The position numbers were made by a program, and so were the translations under genes. A stretch of 64,000 nucleotides of DNA from Deinococcus aerius (GTDB lineage: Bacteria; Deinococcota; Deinococci; Deinococcales; Deinococcaceae): positions 1 through 64,000 of the forward strand of contig NZ_BFAG01000001.1 in NCBI RefSeq assembly GCF_002897375.1, written 5' to 3'. The notes below the pieces were generated by a model that was not told where the DNA came from, made no database searches, and worked only from the letters and a program-made list of their open reading frames with translations. Positions 1 through 11,231 of this stretch are shown one piece after another; the first letter of the stretch is position 1; each line of letters opens with the position of its first letter.

Positions 1-108
1 CTCCCAGGGGGTGCCGTGTGGCTCGCCCCTTCACACCCTCCGGGACACCGCAAGCCCCTGAGCTCAGCCCCGCCGAGCCGGTCTCTGTTCGGCACGATCC
101 ACTCACCC

Positions 109-134
109 CAAAAAAGCCCGCGCGGGAAGGGCTT
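109..134 (-). terminator. Terminator after a decayed tRNA
   Basis: Read on the minus strand, AAGCCC and GGGCTT arms enclose a short GC loop and are followed by a run of six T. It lies just past the 3' end of the tRNA-like sequence at 139-207, the same arrangement as the intact tRNA-Ala and its terminator near 8260. This supports the view that a tRNA gene once stood here. Confidence 0.6.
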
Positions 135-138
135 CCTG

Positions 139-207
139 TGATGGAGCCGAGGGGGACCGAACCCCTGACCTCGTCATTGCCAGGAGAGCTACCCCCTGCT
201 CGACCCC
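139..207 (-). pseudogene. Degenerate tRNA-Ala-like sequence
   Basis: On the minus strand the acceptor strands GGGGTCG and CGGCTCC still pair (with G-T wobbles). The T-arm (AGGGG, loop TTCGGTC, CCCCT) and the 3' anticodon stem with a GGC-like anticodon are recognisable. The middle is about seven bases shorter than in the intact tRNA-Ala at 8294-8369, the D-arm and 5' anticodon stem are destroyed, the invariant A58 of the T-loop is G, and no CCA is encoded. I read it as a tRNA fossil. A covariance-model scan would settle whether any folding score remains. Confidence 0.5.
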
Positions 208-431
208 GCTGGAATGCGTCTCGGCTGGGTGCCGGAGAGGTCCGGGGCGGAATCCGCTCTCGATCAGTTGGAAATTCGCGGCCTGATCGGGAACCACCCG
301 GCGCCCGTTCCTGCATCAGGAGCGGTGGCAGCGGTGAGGGCCGTGTCCGGTCACGGCCATGCCCCAACCACCCTCCAACCATGTCGGTCCCCGTACGGTG
401 GCCTCGCCAATACGGCAAGGAGGCACCACCG

Positions 432-2309
432 ATGAACCGACCCCTGACCGCCAGCACCCTGCTGCTCACCGCCCTGCTCAGCGCCTGCACCACCGGCGGC
501 TCCACCCCTGGACCCACGGTCAAGACCATCGACCTCAGCCCGGCGACCGCGTCCGTGGCCGTCGGCCAGAGCACCACCCTCACCGCCACCGCCAGGGACG
601 AACAGGGCAAGCCCATTCAGGGCGTCGCCTTCACCTGGAAGTCCAGCCGCGAGACTGTCGCCTCCGTGACCGGAGGCGTGGTGAAGGGCCTTTCGACAGG
701 CGACACGGGGATCACCGCCAGCACGAGCGGCGTGACGAGCAACCCGGCCACCGTCACCGTCACCCAGGCCCAGCCTCAGCCCGGCGGAGCGTTCGACCTC
801 ACGCTCTCGGGCGACAGGCTGCCCGTGGTCACCGGGACGAGCGCGAGCCTGACCGTGAACGTGGCGCGCAAGAACGGCTTTACCGGCGCGGTGAGCCTCA
901 CGCTCTCCGGGCTGCCCAGTGGGGCGTCCAGTTCCGCCGTGACGATTCCCGAGGGGCAGACGAGTGCGGCGGTGACCGTCAGTGCGGCGGCGAACGCCCC
1001 GCACTCCCTCCCGACCGCCGTGACGCTGACGGGCACGGGGACCGGGGCGGCGAACGTGACCCGGGCGATCACCGTGACGGTGCGCGGCCCGGCGGGGAGC
1101 CTCGACACCACCTTCGGCGCGGGGGGGCGGAGCGTCACCGACTTCGCGGGCCGGGACGACTACGCCCAGGCCATCGCCATGCAGGCGGACGGGCGGCTGG
1201 TCCTCGCGGGGTATGCGCCGGGAACGAGCGGGCAGGGGCAGACCTTTGCCCTGACCCGGCTGACCCGTGACGGCGCCCCCGACCCGACCTTCGGCGCGGG
1301 CGGCAAGGTGCAGGTGAACTTTGGCAGCGGCAACGACCAGGCCTACGCCACGCTCGTGCAACCGGACGGCAAGATCCTGGCGGCGGGCTTTGCGGACGTG
1401 TCAGGTAACCGCGACTTCGCGCTGCTGCGCCTCAACGCCGACGGCAGCCCTGACTCGACCTTCGGCGCGGGAGGCCGGGTCACGGTGGCGGTGGGCGCCG
1501 CAGAGGACCGGGCCTATGCGCTCGCGCTGCAACCGGACGGCAAGATCGTGGTGGGCGGCACCAGCCAGAGCGGGGCGGCCACCGGGCTCGACTTCGCCCT
1601 CGCGCGCCTGAACGCGAACGGCACCCTGGACCCGTCGTTCGGATCGGGCGGCAAGGTGGTCACGCCGGTCGCGGCGGGCGGCGTGCAGGATACGGTGTAC
1701 GCCCTGCTGGCCCACGGGGACAGCCTCTACGCTGTGGGCGGCGAGACCGACTTCATGCTGGCGAAGTACACCTCGGCCGGCACCCTGGACCCGGCCTTCG
1801 GCGCGGGCGGCAAGGTGGCGGGCCTCTTCGGCAGCGTGGTGGGCCGGGCGCGCGGCGTGGCACTGAGCACCGTGGGCGGCCAGGAACGGCTCGTGGTGGC
1901 GGGGAACGCGGGCAACGACACGGCGGTCGCCCGCCTGACCCTGGGCGGGTCCCCCGACGCCACGTTCGGCAACGCGGGCAGGAAGGTGCTGGCGCTGAGC
2001 CCCGGCTGGGACGAGGCCAGCGGCGTGGCGGTGGAGCCGGGTGGCAAGCTGGCGCTGGGCGGCTGGGCCCACGACACGACGACCACCGGCAACTTCACCG
2101 CCGTGCGCCTGCTGGAGAACGGGGCCACGGACAACACCTTCGGCACGAACGGCGTGGTCGTCGCGCCGCTGGCTCCCGCGGGCAAGAACGACCTGGGCCG
2201 CGCGGTGCTGCTCCAGCCCGACGACCGCATCCCCGCCACCCGGATCGTCGTCGCGGGCGAGGCCGTGCCGAGTTTCAGCGACTTCGCCGCGATCCGCCTC
2301 TGGCCCTGA
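432..2309 (+). CDS. Lipoprotein with Big2 domain and delta-60 repeats
   Basis: This is a 625-residue exported protein. It begins with a short charged stretch, a hydrophobic core and a lipobox-like LLSAC, so it is probably lipid-anchored outside the cell membrane. Residues about 33-115 resemble a bacterial Ig-like Big2 domain and about 120-215 another beta-sandwich segment. From about 225 to the end there are seven copies of the delta-60 (beta-propeller-like) repeat, each marked by D-x-x-FG-x-x-G (for example LDTTFGAGG) and an A-x-Q-x-DG-(K/R)-I/L core. The start at 432 is chosen because of the Shine-Dalgarno at 418-424 and the signal peptide. A second small lipoprotein follows 33 nt downstream. 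The role is unknown; surface or adhesion-like functions are an inference only. Confidence 0.85.
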   Translation: MNRPLTASTLLLTALLSACTTGGSTPGPTVKTIDLSPATASVAVGQSTTLTATARDEQGKPIQGVAFTWKSSRETVASVTGGVVKGLSTGDTGITASTSGVTSNPATVTVTQAQPQPGGAFDLTLSGDRLPVVTGTSASLTVNVARKNGFTGAVSLTLSGLPSGASSSAVTIPEGQTSAAVTVSAAANAPHSLPTAVTLTGTGTGAANVTRAITVTVRGPAGSLDTTFGAGGRSVTDFAGRDDYAQAIAMQADGRLVLAGYAPGTSGQGQTFALTRLTRDGAPDPTFGAGGKVQVNFGSGNDQAYATLVQPDGKILAAGFADVSGNRDFALLRLNADGSPDSTFGAGGRVTVAVGAAEDRAYALALQPDGKIVVGGTSQSGAATGLDFALARLNANGTLDPSFGSGGKVVTPVAAGGVQDTVYALLAHGDSLYAVGGETDFMLAKYTSAGTLDPAFGAGGKVAGLFGSVVGRARGVALSTVGGQERLVVAGNAGNDTAVARLTLGGSPDATFGNAGRKVLALSPGWDEASGVAVEPGGKLALGGWAHDTTTTGNFTAVRLLENGATDNTFGTNGVVVAPLAPAGKNDLGRAVLLQPDDRIPATRIVVAGEAVPSFSDFAAIRLWP

Positions 2310-2342
2310 GCCCCCCGCTCCGACCACTCCAGGAGTCCGACC

Positions 2343-3125
2343 ATGAACAAGCGTTCCCTGCTCGCCGCCGCCCTGTCTCTCCTCCTCGCCGGATGCACCA
2401 CGGGTGCGGACGGGACGGGCCGTCCCCCCACGCCCGCCCCGAACCCGGCTCCCCGGCCCGCCCAGGCCCACACCATGTCGGGCACCGTGCGAAACAGCGC
2501 GGGCCAACCCGTCGCCGGGGCCACGGTGTTCGCCGGGCATACCGTCTACTTCAACACCAACGTCCTCGCCAAGACGGGTGCCGACGGCACCTACCGCCTC
2601 AGCGTCCGCGAGCCCGCTGGGTCGTGGTACGCGGGGGGCACGGTGGAGGCGAGCCTGGACGGGCAGCGCTACACCTTCGACCTGCTGCCCAGCAGCAGTG
2701 AGCCCTTCCCCGGCGCCCAGGGCGCGGTGCGCGACTTCACCTGGCGGCTGACCGGCGAGCGCCCGGACGGCCAGAAGATCGGGGCCACCGTGACCGTCTA
2801 TGCCGACTTCTTCGACCCGGGATTGCTGGACTGGCTGCCGGACATCGAGCTGACCCTGACGCCCACCGGCCCGCGCATCGACGGCAGCCCCGGCGTGGAG
2901 GTGCGCGGCAGGATCGAGCAGACCCCCGACGGCCAGGAGGGGCTGGAGGACATCGCCCTGGGGCGTTACGCGATCTCGGCCCGCTACGCCCCCGCCGGGG
3001 GGCCAAGCCAGACGCTCCAGATCCGCCGCCGCAACCAGGGCGAGTTTGCGCCCACCGTGGCCTCGCGCTTCGTCCAGCGGGGCTCCGGGCAGATCATGGA
3101 GGTGGAAGTCTCGCGCCAGCCCTGA
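2343..3125 (+). CDS. Lipoprotein with carboxypeptidase-regulatory-like domain
   Basis: This 260-residue protein opens with KR, a hydrophobic run and the lipobox LLAGC, so it is very likely a lipoprotein. After a proline-rich linker, residues about 45-110 resemble a carboxypeptidase regulatory-like (CarboxypepD_reg) beta-sandwich, visible as SGTVRNSAGQPVAGATVFAG and a D-G-x-Y-R-L strand. The remainder is beta-rich with no motif I recognise. AGGAG sits at 2331-2335. It is probably co-transcribed with the delta-60 repeat lipoprotein 33 nt upstream, suggesting a joint envelope role. The substrate or partner is unknown. Confidence 0.75.
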   Translation: MNKRSLLAAALSLLLAGCTTGADGTGRPPTPAPNPAPRPAQAHTMSGTVRNSAGQPVAGATVFAGHTVYFNTNVLAKTGADGTYRLSVREPAGSWYAGGTVEASLDGQRYTFDLLPSSSEPFPGAQGAVRDFTWRLTGERPDGQKIGATVTVYADFFDPGLLDWLPDIELTLTPTGPRIDGSPGVEVRGRIEQTPDGQEGLEDIALGRYAISARYAPAGGPSQTLQIRRRNQGEFAPTVASRFVQRGSGQIMEVEVSRQP

Positions 3126-3145
3126 CCCCCGTGCGCCGCCGCCGC

Positions 3146-5437
3146 TCAGCTCAGCCCGTGTTCCAGGGCGTAGCGGGTGGCGGCGGCGCGGTTGTTCACG
3201 CCCAGCTTGCCCAGCACCGCCTTGACCTGATCGGTCACCGTGTAGACGCCGGTGCCCAGCCGGGCGGCGATCTGCTTGTTCGATAAGCCTTGCGAGAGGA
3301 GCGAGAGCACCTCCCGCTCGCGCGGGGTCAGCGTGAAGGCCGCCGGGTCGCGCCCCGGAGTGGGCGCCGGGCGCTCCTCGGGCAGGCCCGCGGCGAGCAG
3401 CGTGGCCATCAGCGCCTCCGGGTCGGCGGCCTGTCCCTCCTGGAGGGCGCGCGCCAGCTCTGGCTCGTGTCCCCGGCTGAGAAGGGGCGCGAGCCAGGGG
3501 GCGAAGAGGGACTGCACCAGCGTGGGGTCGTAGTTGCGGGCGGCGGCCAGTGCTCCCGAGGCCGCCCAGTGCCGCAGGGCCTGGGCGGGCCGCCCCAGGC
3601 TCACCAGCAGGGCGGCCACACCGCCCAGCCCCCCGACCTGCAAGTCGGTGGTGTGCAGGGCGGCGCCCACCCGCACCACGTTCAGCAGCAGGGCCTGGGC
3701 GCCCTGCGAGTTGCCGTCCGTCAACTCCACCGACGCCAGGATCAGTTCGGCCCAGCCCCGCCCGATGTGGTTGCTCACCTCTTCCGTGAGGGCGATGGCC
3801 TCCCGCAACAGGCCGCGCGCCACGTCGCGCTTCCCGCCCGACAACGCGAGCATGGCCTGCATGGAGAGGCACATCGCCCCGACCAGGCTGTCCCCGTGGG
3901 GCCGCGCCCAGGCCAGGCTGCGCGCGAGGTCGGCCGCCGCGCCCGCGGGATCAGTCGGCAGCGTCGCGTAGGCCCGGATTTGCAGGCCGTACGCCAGCCC
4001 CTGTTCGTCCCCGAGGGCGCCGAATACCTCCACGCAGCGGGCCGCGCACGCCTGACCCTGGGCGAGGTGGCCGCCCCGGTAGGCGAGAAAGGCCAGGACG
4101 TACCACCACCACCCGGCGGCGGCGCTTGTGGCCGGGACAGCACTCAGCGCGCCGCGCAGCCGCGCCGCGGCGGTGGGGTCGAGGTGGGAGGAGGCCAGCG
4201 GGGCGAGGTGCAGGGCGAGATCGGCCAGCGCGGCCTCGTCCCGCGTCTCCTGGGCGTGGGCCAGCGCCGCGAGGAGGTTGGGCCACTCCGCCTCCAGTTC
4301 CGCCACGGACCCCGCCGTCGTCAGGAGGTCCGGCTGGTCGTGCCCCTCGATGTGGCGCCGGAGCGCGCGCAGCCGCTCCCGGAAAAACTTCAGGTGCGCC
4401 GCGTGAACCGCCTCCTCCTCGCCGCCCCGCCGCAACTGCTCCAGCGCGTATTCGCGCACCGTCTCCAGCAGGCGGTAACGCGTGTCCGGGCCGCGCGCCT
4501 CGCCCTGCACCAGGCTCTTGTCCACCAGCGAGGCCAGGCCGCCCAGCACGTCCTCCTCCTCCCCGCGGCACACCGCCCCCGCCGCCTCCAGGGTGAAGCC
4601 GCCGACAAACACGCCCAACCGGGCCAGGAGCCGCCGCTCGGCCTCGTCCAGCAGCGCGAAACTCCAGTCGATGGCGGCGCGCAGGGTCTGCTGCCGCTGG
4701 GGCAGGTCGCGCGCCCCGCCCGTGAGCAGCGAGAGGCGGTCGCGCAGCCGGTCGCGCAGTGCCCCCAGCCCCAGCACCCGGACGCGCGCGGCGGCGAGTT
4801 CGAGGGCGAGGGGCAGACCGTCAAGGCCCCGGCAGATGTCCTCGATGAGCTGCCCCTCGCCCTCATCCAGGGTCAGGCCGGGCCGCGCGGCGCGGGCGCG
4901 GTCCAGAAAGAGCCGCACAGCATCCCCCACCGGGTCGTCGGGCCGGGGCAGGCCGAGGGGCGGCACGGGGAACTCGTGCTCGCCGTAGAGCCGCAGCCGT
5001 TCGCGGCTGGTCACGAGCAGGGTGCTGCCCTGAGCGAGGGCGAGCAGCCGTCCCAGATCGGGCGCGGCGTCCTGCACGTGCTCGAAATTGTCCAGCACGA
5101 GCAGGAGCTGCCGCTCGGCGAGCGCCTCGCCCACCACCTCCACCACGTCGCGCGCCGAGGGCTGGAGCCCCAGGGCGCGGGCCACGGCGGGCATGACCTG
5201 CTCCGCCCGCTCCAGGGGGGCGAGCGGCACGAAGAGGACGCCCCCGGGAAAACGCGGCGCGAGCACGCGCGCGGCCTCGAGTGCCAGGCGCGTCTTGCCC
5301 ACCCCGCCGGGGCCGGTGAGCGTGAGCAGCGACACGGCGGGCCAGTTGAGAATCTGCTCGACCAGCGCGACCTCCCGCTCCCGGCCAATCAGGGAGGTCG
5401 GCGGCGTGGGGAGCGCCGGGGACGTGGACGCGGACAT
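3146..5437 (-). CDS. NB-ARC ATPase / LuxR-type transcriptional regulator
   Basis: This 763-residue regulator resembles the ATPase half of AfsR/LAL-type regulators. Near residue 38 a P-loop GPGGVGKT starts an NB-ARC-type NTPase module, with a VLDNFEH Walker B-like segment and a GLPLALELAA motif typical of this class. The middle is helical and TPR-like. The C-terminus is a LuxR/GerE helix-turn-helix (LTPREREVLSLLSQGLSNKQ). I start it at 5437, directly before the SLIGRERE segment; a longer frame to 5629 runs into the upstream intergenic region and has no signal support. A TACACT box at 5448-5453, 10 nt before the start, may be its -10. It is divergent from the cupin/BTAD pair. Confidence 0.8.
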   Translation of the reverse strand: MSASTSPALPTPPTSLIGREREVALVEQILNWPAVSLLTLTGPGGVGKTRLALEAARVLAPRFPGGVLFVPLAPLERAEQVMPAVARALGLQPSARDVVEVVGEALAERQLLLVLDNFEHVQDAAPDLGRLLALAQGSTLLVTSRERLRLYGEHEFPVPPLGLPRPDDPVGDAVRLFLDRARAARPGLTLDEGEGQLIEDICRGLDGLPLALELAAARVRVLGLGALRDRLRDRLSLLTGGARDLPQRQQTLRAAIDWSFALLDEAERRLLARLGVFVGGFTLEAAGAVCRGEEEDVLGGLASLVDKSLVQGEARGPDTRYRLLETVREYALEQLRRGGEEEAVHAAHLKFFRERLRALRRHIEGHDQPDLLTTAGSVAELEAEWPNLLAALAHAQETRDEAALADLALHLAPLASSHLDPTAAARLRGALSAVPATSAAAGWWWYVLAFLAYRGGHLAQGQACAARCVEVFGALGDEQGLAYGLQIRAYATLPTDPAGAAADLARSLAWARPHGDSLVGAMCLSMQAMLALSGGKRDVARGLLREAIALTEEVSNHIGRGWAELILASVELTDGNSQGAQALLLNVVRVGAALHTTDLQVGGLGGVAALLVSLGRPAQALRHWAASGALAAARNYDPTLVQSLFAPWLAPLLSRGHEPELARALQEGQAADPEALMATLLAAGLPEERPAPTPGRDPAAFTLTPREREVLSLLSQGLSNKQIAARLGTGVYTVTDQVKAVLGKLGVNNRAAATRYALEHGLS

Positions 5438-5579
5438 CGGTGAGGGCAGTGTACCCCACCGGGTTTCCCCCCACTGGGGGGATGCGGCCCCTCCCCCAAA
5501 CCAGGGATGAGCGGCGAGGGCCCCCTCCCTAAGCTGCGGGTCAGAAGGCACGAACAGCCCACGACTCCCGAGGTGAACC

Positions 5580-6059
5580 ATGAACCCGCCCATTCCTGCT
5601 CCCCTGCGCCGCGTCACGCCCGAGAACACCTATGCCCTGCGCGCCGACCGCTTCAGCGTGCTCCTCGGCGGCGAGGACACCGGGGGACGCCTCGCGGTGA
5701 TCGACCTGTGTGCCCGGCGCGACTTTGAGCCCCCGGTCCACGTCCACCGCCACGAGGACGAGCTGATCGCCGTGCTGGAGGGCCGCCTGACCGTGGAGGT
5801 GGGCGCTGAACACGTCGAGGCCGCCCCCGGCCAGGTGCTGCTGCTGCCGCGCGGCGTGCCCCACGCCCTGCATCTGCTCAGCGAGACGGCCCGGTTGCTG
5901 GTGATCTACAGTCCCGCCGGATTCGAACACTTCCTGCGCGAGGTCGGCCAGACGCTCCCCGTGCCCTCAGCCCCCGGCCCGCCCGACGTGCCGCGCCTGG
6001 TGATCTCCGGAGAGCGCTACGGCCTGACGTTCTTTCCCGACATCCCCGAGGAGGAGTGA
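5580..6059 (+). CDS. Cupin domain protein
   Basis: This 159-residue single-domain cupin has the first cupin motif around residues 55-75 (PPVHVHRHEDELIAVLEG, with two His and Glu as metal ligands) and the second around 90-110 (LLLPRGVPHAL). Such small cupins can bind ligands or act as isomerases or dioxygenases; the substrate is not evident. It starts 8 nt after a weak GAGGTG. The next gene, a SARP-like regulator, begins one base after its stop, so the two are an operon and the cupin may sense a small molecule for that regulator (inference). The pair is divergent from the NB-ARC/LuxR regulator. Confidence 0.8.
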   Translation: MNPPIPAPLRRVTPENTYALRADRFSVLLGGEDTGGRLAVIDLCARRDFEPPVHVHRHEDELIAVLEGRLTVEVGAEHVEAAPGQVLLLPRGVPHALHLLSETARLLVIYSPAGFEHFLREVGQTLPVPSAPGPPDVPRLVISGERYGLTFFPDIPEEE

Positions 6060-6060
6060 G

Positions 6061-6798
6061 ATGACGCAGGACACGGTGACGGGCGCGGCCTCCTGGACGG
6101 TGCAGGTGCTGGGCCAGGCGGGCCTGCGCGGCCCGGACGGCGCCCTGCGGCCCCTGGAACGAAAAGCCGCCGCCCTCCTAGCCTACCTCGCGGTCGAGGG
6201 CCACGCCTCCCGGGGCCGCCTGATCGCCCTGCTCTGGCCCGAGACCCGTGAGGACGCGGCCCGCAACAACCTCGTGCATCTCCTGCGCAAGCTGGGGCAC
6301 CTGACCGGGACTTCCCTGATCGAGGGGCGCGAGATGCTGGCCCTGCACCCCGCGGTACGGGTGGACCTGCGCGGACTCGCTGGCGATGACCTCCCGCAGG
6401 TCACCGCGCCCCTGCTGGGCACCCACGAGTTCGACGACTGCCCGGAACTCGACGAGTGGGTGCGCGCCGAGCGCGTGCGGCTGGAGGAGTGGTGGCTGCT
6501 GGGCCTGCGCGAGCGTGCCCAGGCGCTCGAGGACCAGGGAGCCTACGGCGCGGCGCTGGCGGTCGTCCTGCGGCTGCTCGACCTCGATCCCCTCTCCGAG
6601 GACGCCCACCACCGCCTGATGCGTCTGCACGCCCGCACCGGCAACCGCCACCGCGCCCTGCGGACCTACGAGCGCCTGTGTGCCCTGCTGCGCCGCGAGT
6701 TCGGGGTCGAGCCGCTGCCTGAAACTGCCCTCCTCGCCCAGTCGTTGCGGCGGGCTCTCCCGCTTCCCAGCCTGCCCGCGCCGTTCGTCACAGCCTGA
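6061..6798 (+). CDS. SARP-family transcriptional activator (BTAD domain)
   Basis: This 245-residue protein combines an N-terminal winged-helix (Trans_reg_C, OmpR-like fold; residues about 12-95, with RGRLIALLWPE and ARNNLVHLLRKL helices) and a bacterial transcriptional activator domain (BTAD, about 105-235, TPR-like, with YGAALAVVLRLLDLDPLSED). This is the N-terminal half of AfsR-type regulators without their ATPase. The missing NB-ARC half has a counterpart in the divergent gene at 3146-5437, so the locus looks like a split AfsR-type system. It is tightly coupled to the upstream cupin and followed 30 nt later by a DUF2269-like membrane gene. Confidence 0.8.
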   Translation: MTQDTVTGAASWTVQVLGQAGLRGPDGALRPLERKAAALLAYLAVEGHASRGRLIALLWPETREDAARNNLVHLLRKLGHLTGTSLIEGREMLALHPAVRVDLRGLAGDDLPQVTAPLLGTHEFDDCPELDEWVRAERVRLEEWWLLGLRERAQALEDQGAYGAALAVVLRLLDLDPLSEDAHHRLMRLHARTGNRHRALRTYERLCALLRREFGVEPLPETALLAQSLRRALPLPSLPAPFVTA

Positions 6799-6828
6799 GC
6801 TCCCCCTGCCGCGCCCCTGGAGGTTCCT

Positions 6829-7284
6829 ATGAAATACCTCGTTCTTATCCACGTCCTGAGCGCCCTCGTCGGGCTGGGTCCGAGCTACTTCTCGGCGGTC
6901 CTGCTGCGCCGCGGGCAGTCGCCGGGCGCCCTGCGCCACAACCTCGCCCTGTTCTCGGCCCTGAGCACCTTCCCCAAGGTCGGCGGAACACTGGCGGTGC
7001 TGAGCGGGCTGGCGCTAATTTGGCGGGGCCAGTACGGCCCGGTGACGCAGCTCTGGCTGCTCGGCTCGCTGCTGGTGTACGTGCTTATTCAGGCCGTGGT
7101 CCTGGGGTACGTGCTGCCGCGCATAGGCCGCCTGTCCACGTGGGCGGGCAGTCCGGCCGGTCTGGAAGCCGCCGCCGTGCCCAGTGAGCAGGCCGCCGTG
7201 CTGAGGGGGCTTCACCGGGCGCACCTGCTGGTGGGGGCGCTGGGTCTGGTCCTCTTCACCCTGATGATCCTCAAACCGCACTGA
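6829..7284 (+). CDS. DUF2269-like integral membrane protein
   Basis: This 151-residue protein has four predicted transmembrane helices (about 3-25, 50-70, 80-105, 125-147). The first carries LIHVLSALVGLGPSYF and there is a conserved-looking PKVGGTLAVLSGL stretch, both typical of the DUF2269 family. A GGAGG lies 9 nt before the ATG. It probably belongs to the same transcript as the cupin and BTAD genes. Its function is unknown in the family. Confidence 0.75.
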   Translation: MKYLVLIHVLSALVGLGPSYFSAVLLRRGQSPGALRHNLALFSALSTFPKVGGTLAVLSGLALIWRGQYGPVTQLWLLGSLLVYVLIQAVVLGYVLPRIGRLSTWAGSPAGLEAAAVPSEQAAVLRGLHRAHLLVGALGLVLFTLMILKPH

Positions 7285-7481
7285 GTGCGACCAGGGGGAA
7301 GGGTTCCGCTGGGCGCTGACCCCATCCGCAGCGCGCCCGGCCCTCTTCCCTCAGCTAGGGCCGCGCATCGGGTCCGGGGTTCGGACAGGAGTGAGGTCGG
7401 AGCGACAGCAGACCCACATGCTCAGGGCATTCCTTAAAACGCGGCACCAGATCGCACCTGGAAAAGAGCCTCAAAAAACGC

Positions 7482-7505
7482 AAGGCCCGTCCAAGACGGG
7501 CCTTT
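7482..7505. terminator. Bidirectional hairpin terminator
   Basis: AAGGCCCGTC pairs perfectly with GACGGGCCTT over a four-base loop. TTTT follows on the plus strand and a T-rich stretch follows on the minus strand. It can end the 5580-7284 operon and would also serve the tRNA-like remnant on the minus strand. Confidence 0.75.
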
Positions 7506-7509
7506 TGTG

Positions 7510-7558
7510 TGGTGGAGTCGAGGGGGTCGAGTCGCGGACCTCGATAGTGCGAGTACAG
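7510..7558 (-). pseudogene. Decayed tRNA-Ala 3' half
   Basis: On the minus strand the sequence ends CGACTCC-ACCA, identical to the acceptor end of the intact tRNA-Ala at 8294-8369. The resemblance continues weakly through the anticodon side (GAGGTC and TCGCA), but the T-stem no longer pairs. A terminator follows immediately, as at the intact gene. This looks like the remnant of a duplicated tRNA-Ala. Confidence 0.45.
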
Positions 7559-7643
7559 CAGTCGGCGTTTGCCGCCCGTTTGTGGCTCTCGATGGACCCG
7601 GCTTCCAACGCGTGCTGGTGTGGTGTCAAGGGGAGCTGGCAAG

Positions 7644-8150
7644 ATGGGAAGGAGAATCTTCCGTCATCGTCTTGCCCCCGCTACTGCACTATTACTGCAC
7701 CAGAGGGAGCAATGCCTCCTCGAAGGCCGATGCGATGAGGAACTTTTCCCTAAGTTCAGCTCTTCCGCGCCCGCCCCCTACCTCCTGCTGAACTCCCAGG
7801 GCCGCATTCAGGAGGTCAATGCCGCCGCCTGCGGGTTGCTGGGCCGCACCCGTGAAGTCCTGTTGGGCAAACGGCTCTCGGGGTTTTTCACCCCCGAGTC
7901 GCAGAGCTCTTTCGACCTGCTGCTCCGGCAGGTCTCGGACGGGGGCCTGACGCAACGAGGCGAAGGGCGCGTGCTGAGCGTGGACGACGCCCCCTTTGAC
8001 GTGCTGTTGGATGTCGATGCTTCCATCGTGGACGGGGAGTTTCAACACTTCCGGCTGATCATTACGGACATCACGGCCCACGGGCAGGTCCAGCAGAACC
8101 TGCTGGATTCGTTGGAACGCCTGATGGCCGTGGCGCTGGGTCGCCACTGA
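7644..8150 (+). CDS. Small PAS-domain protein
   Basis: This 168-residue protein has a single PAS fold at about residues 40-150, seen in YLLLNSQGRIQEVNAAAC, then GRTREVLLGKRLSGFFTPE, and a closing FRLIITDIT strand. It ends with a short helix and has no kinase, GGDEF or HTH output domain, so it may be a stand-alone sensor or a broken sensory protein. The start is uncertain: the ATG at 7644 is used, but residues before the PAS core look unconserved and a later start near 7735 is possible. Confidence 0.55.
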   Translation: MGRRIFRHRLAPATALLLHQREQCLLEGRCDEELFPKFSSSAPAPYLLLNSQGRIQEVNAAACGLLGRTREVLLGKRLSGFFTPESQSSFDLLLRQVSDGGLTQRGEGRVLSVDDAPFDVLLDVDASIVDGEFQHFRLIITDITAHGQVQQNLLDSLERLMAVALGRH

Positions 8151-8255
8151 CGGCTGGTTCGATGGACGTGAGGCACCGCCGAGTAGCCCCAACTTCGTGA
8201 CTGTCCCAAAAGGTCTGACATTCGGTCTGACCCTTTCCGGAGAGGCAAACACATC

Positions 8256-8290
8256 GAGAAAAAGAAAAGAGCCCGTGAAGGACGGGCTTC
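8256..8290 (-). terminator. Terminator of tRNA-Ala
   Basis: On the minus strand AGCCCGT and ACGGGCT arms (8282-8288 with 8270-8276) are followed by CTTTTCTTTTTCTC. It sits 4 nt past the CCA end of the tRNA gene. Confidence 0.8.
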
Positions 8291-8291
8291 C

Positions 8292-8370
<79 letters not shown>

Positions 8371-8410
8371 CGGTGCTGAGGTGCCCCTCTCCGGGCGAGG
8401 GAGAATCTAG

Positions 8411-11155
<2,745 letters not shown>

Positions 11156-11219
11156 GCCGTAGGCAGAGCGTGCCCCCGTACTGCGTCCCAGTTCCCACAC
11201 CTCTCCTCGCCAGAGCCCC

Positions 11220-11225
11220 TACCCT
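11220..11225 (+). promoter_or_regulatory. Leaderless -10 box of the HlyIII gene
   Basis: TACCCT lies 6 nt before the GTG start at 11232, with no ribosome-binding site between. No convincing -35 was seen. Confidence 0.5.
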
Positions 11226-11231
11226 GTTCGC

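Larger units (their letters stand above)
1..431. other. Intergenic region before first gene
   Basis: Apart from the tRNA-like fossil and its terminator, nothing coding is supported here. An open frame runs through from 18, but its predicted residues up to 431 look like translated noncoding sequence and lack a start signal. The downstream gene has its own Shine-Dalgarno (AAGGAGG at 418-424) and a lipoprotein signal beginning at 432. Confidence 0.5.
7285..7643. other. Intergenic region with tRNA-like remnant
   Basis: No coding sequence is supported here. The stretch contains a strong bidirectional hairpin at 7482-7505 and, directly after it, a second decayed copy of a tRNA-Ala 3' half. Open frames crossing it are low-complexity or shadow-like. 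Confidence 0.5.

Noticed and set aside
18..431. N-terminal extension of the delta-60 repeat lipoprotein
   Set aside because: It would run through a tRNA-like sequence and bury the lipoprotein signal. The start at 432 has a good Shine-Dalgarno.
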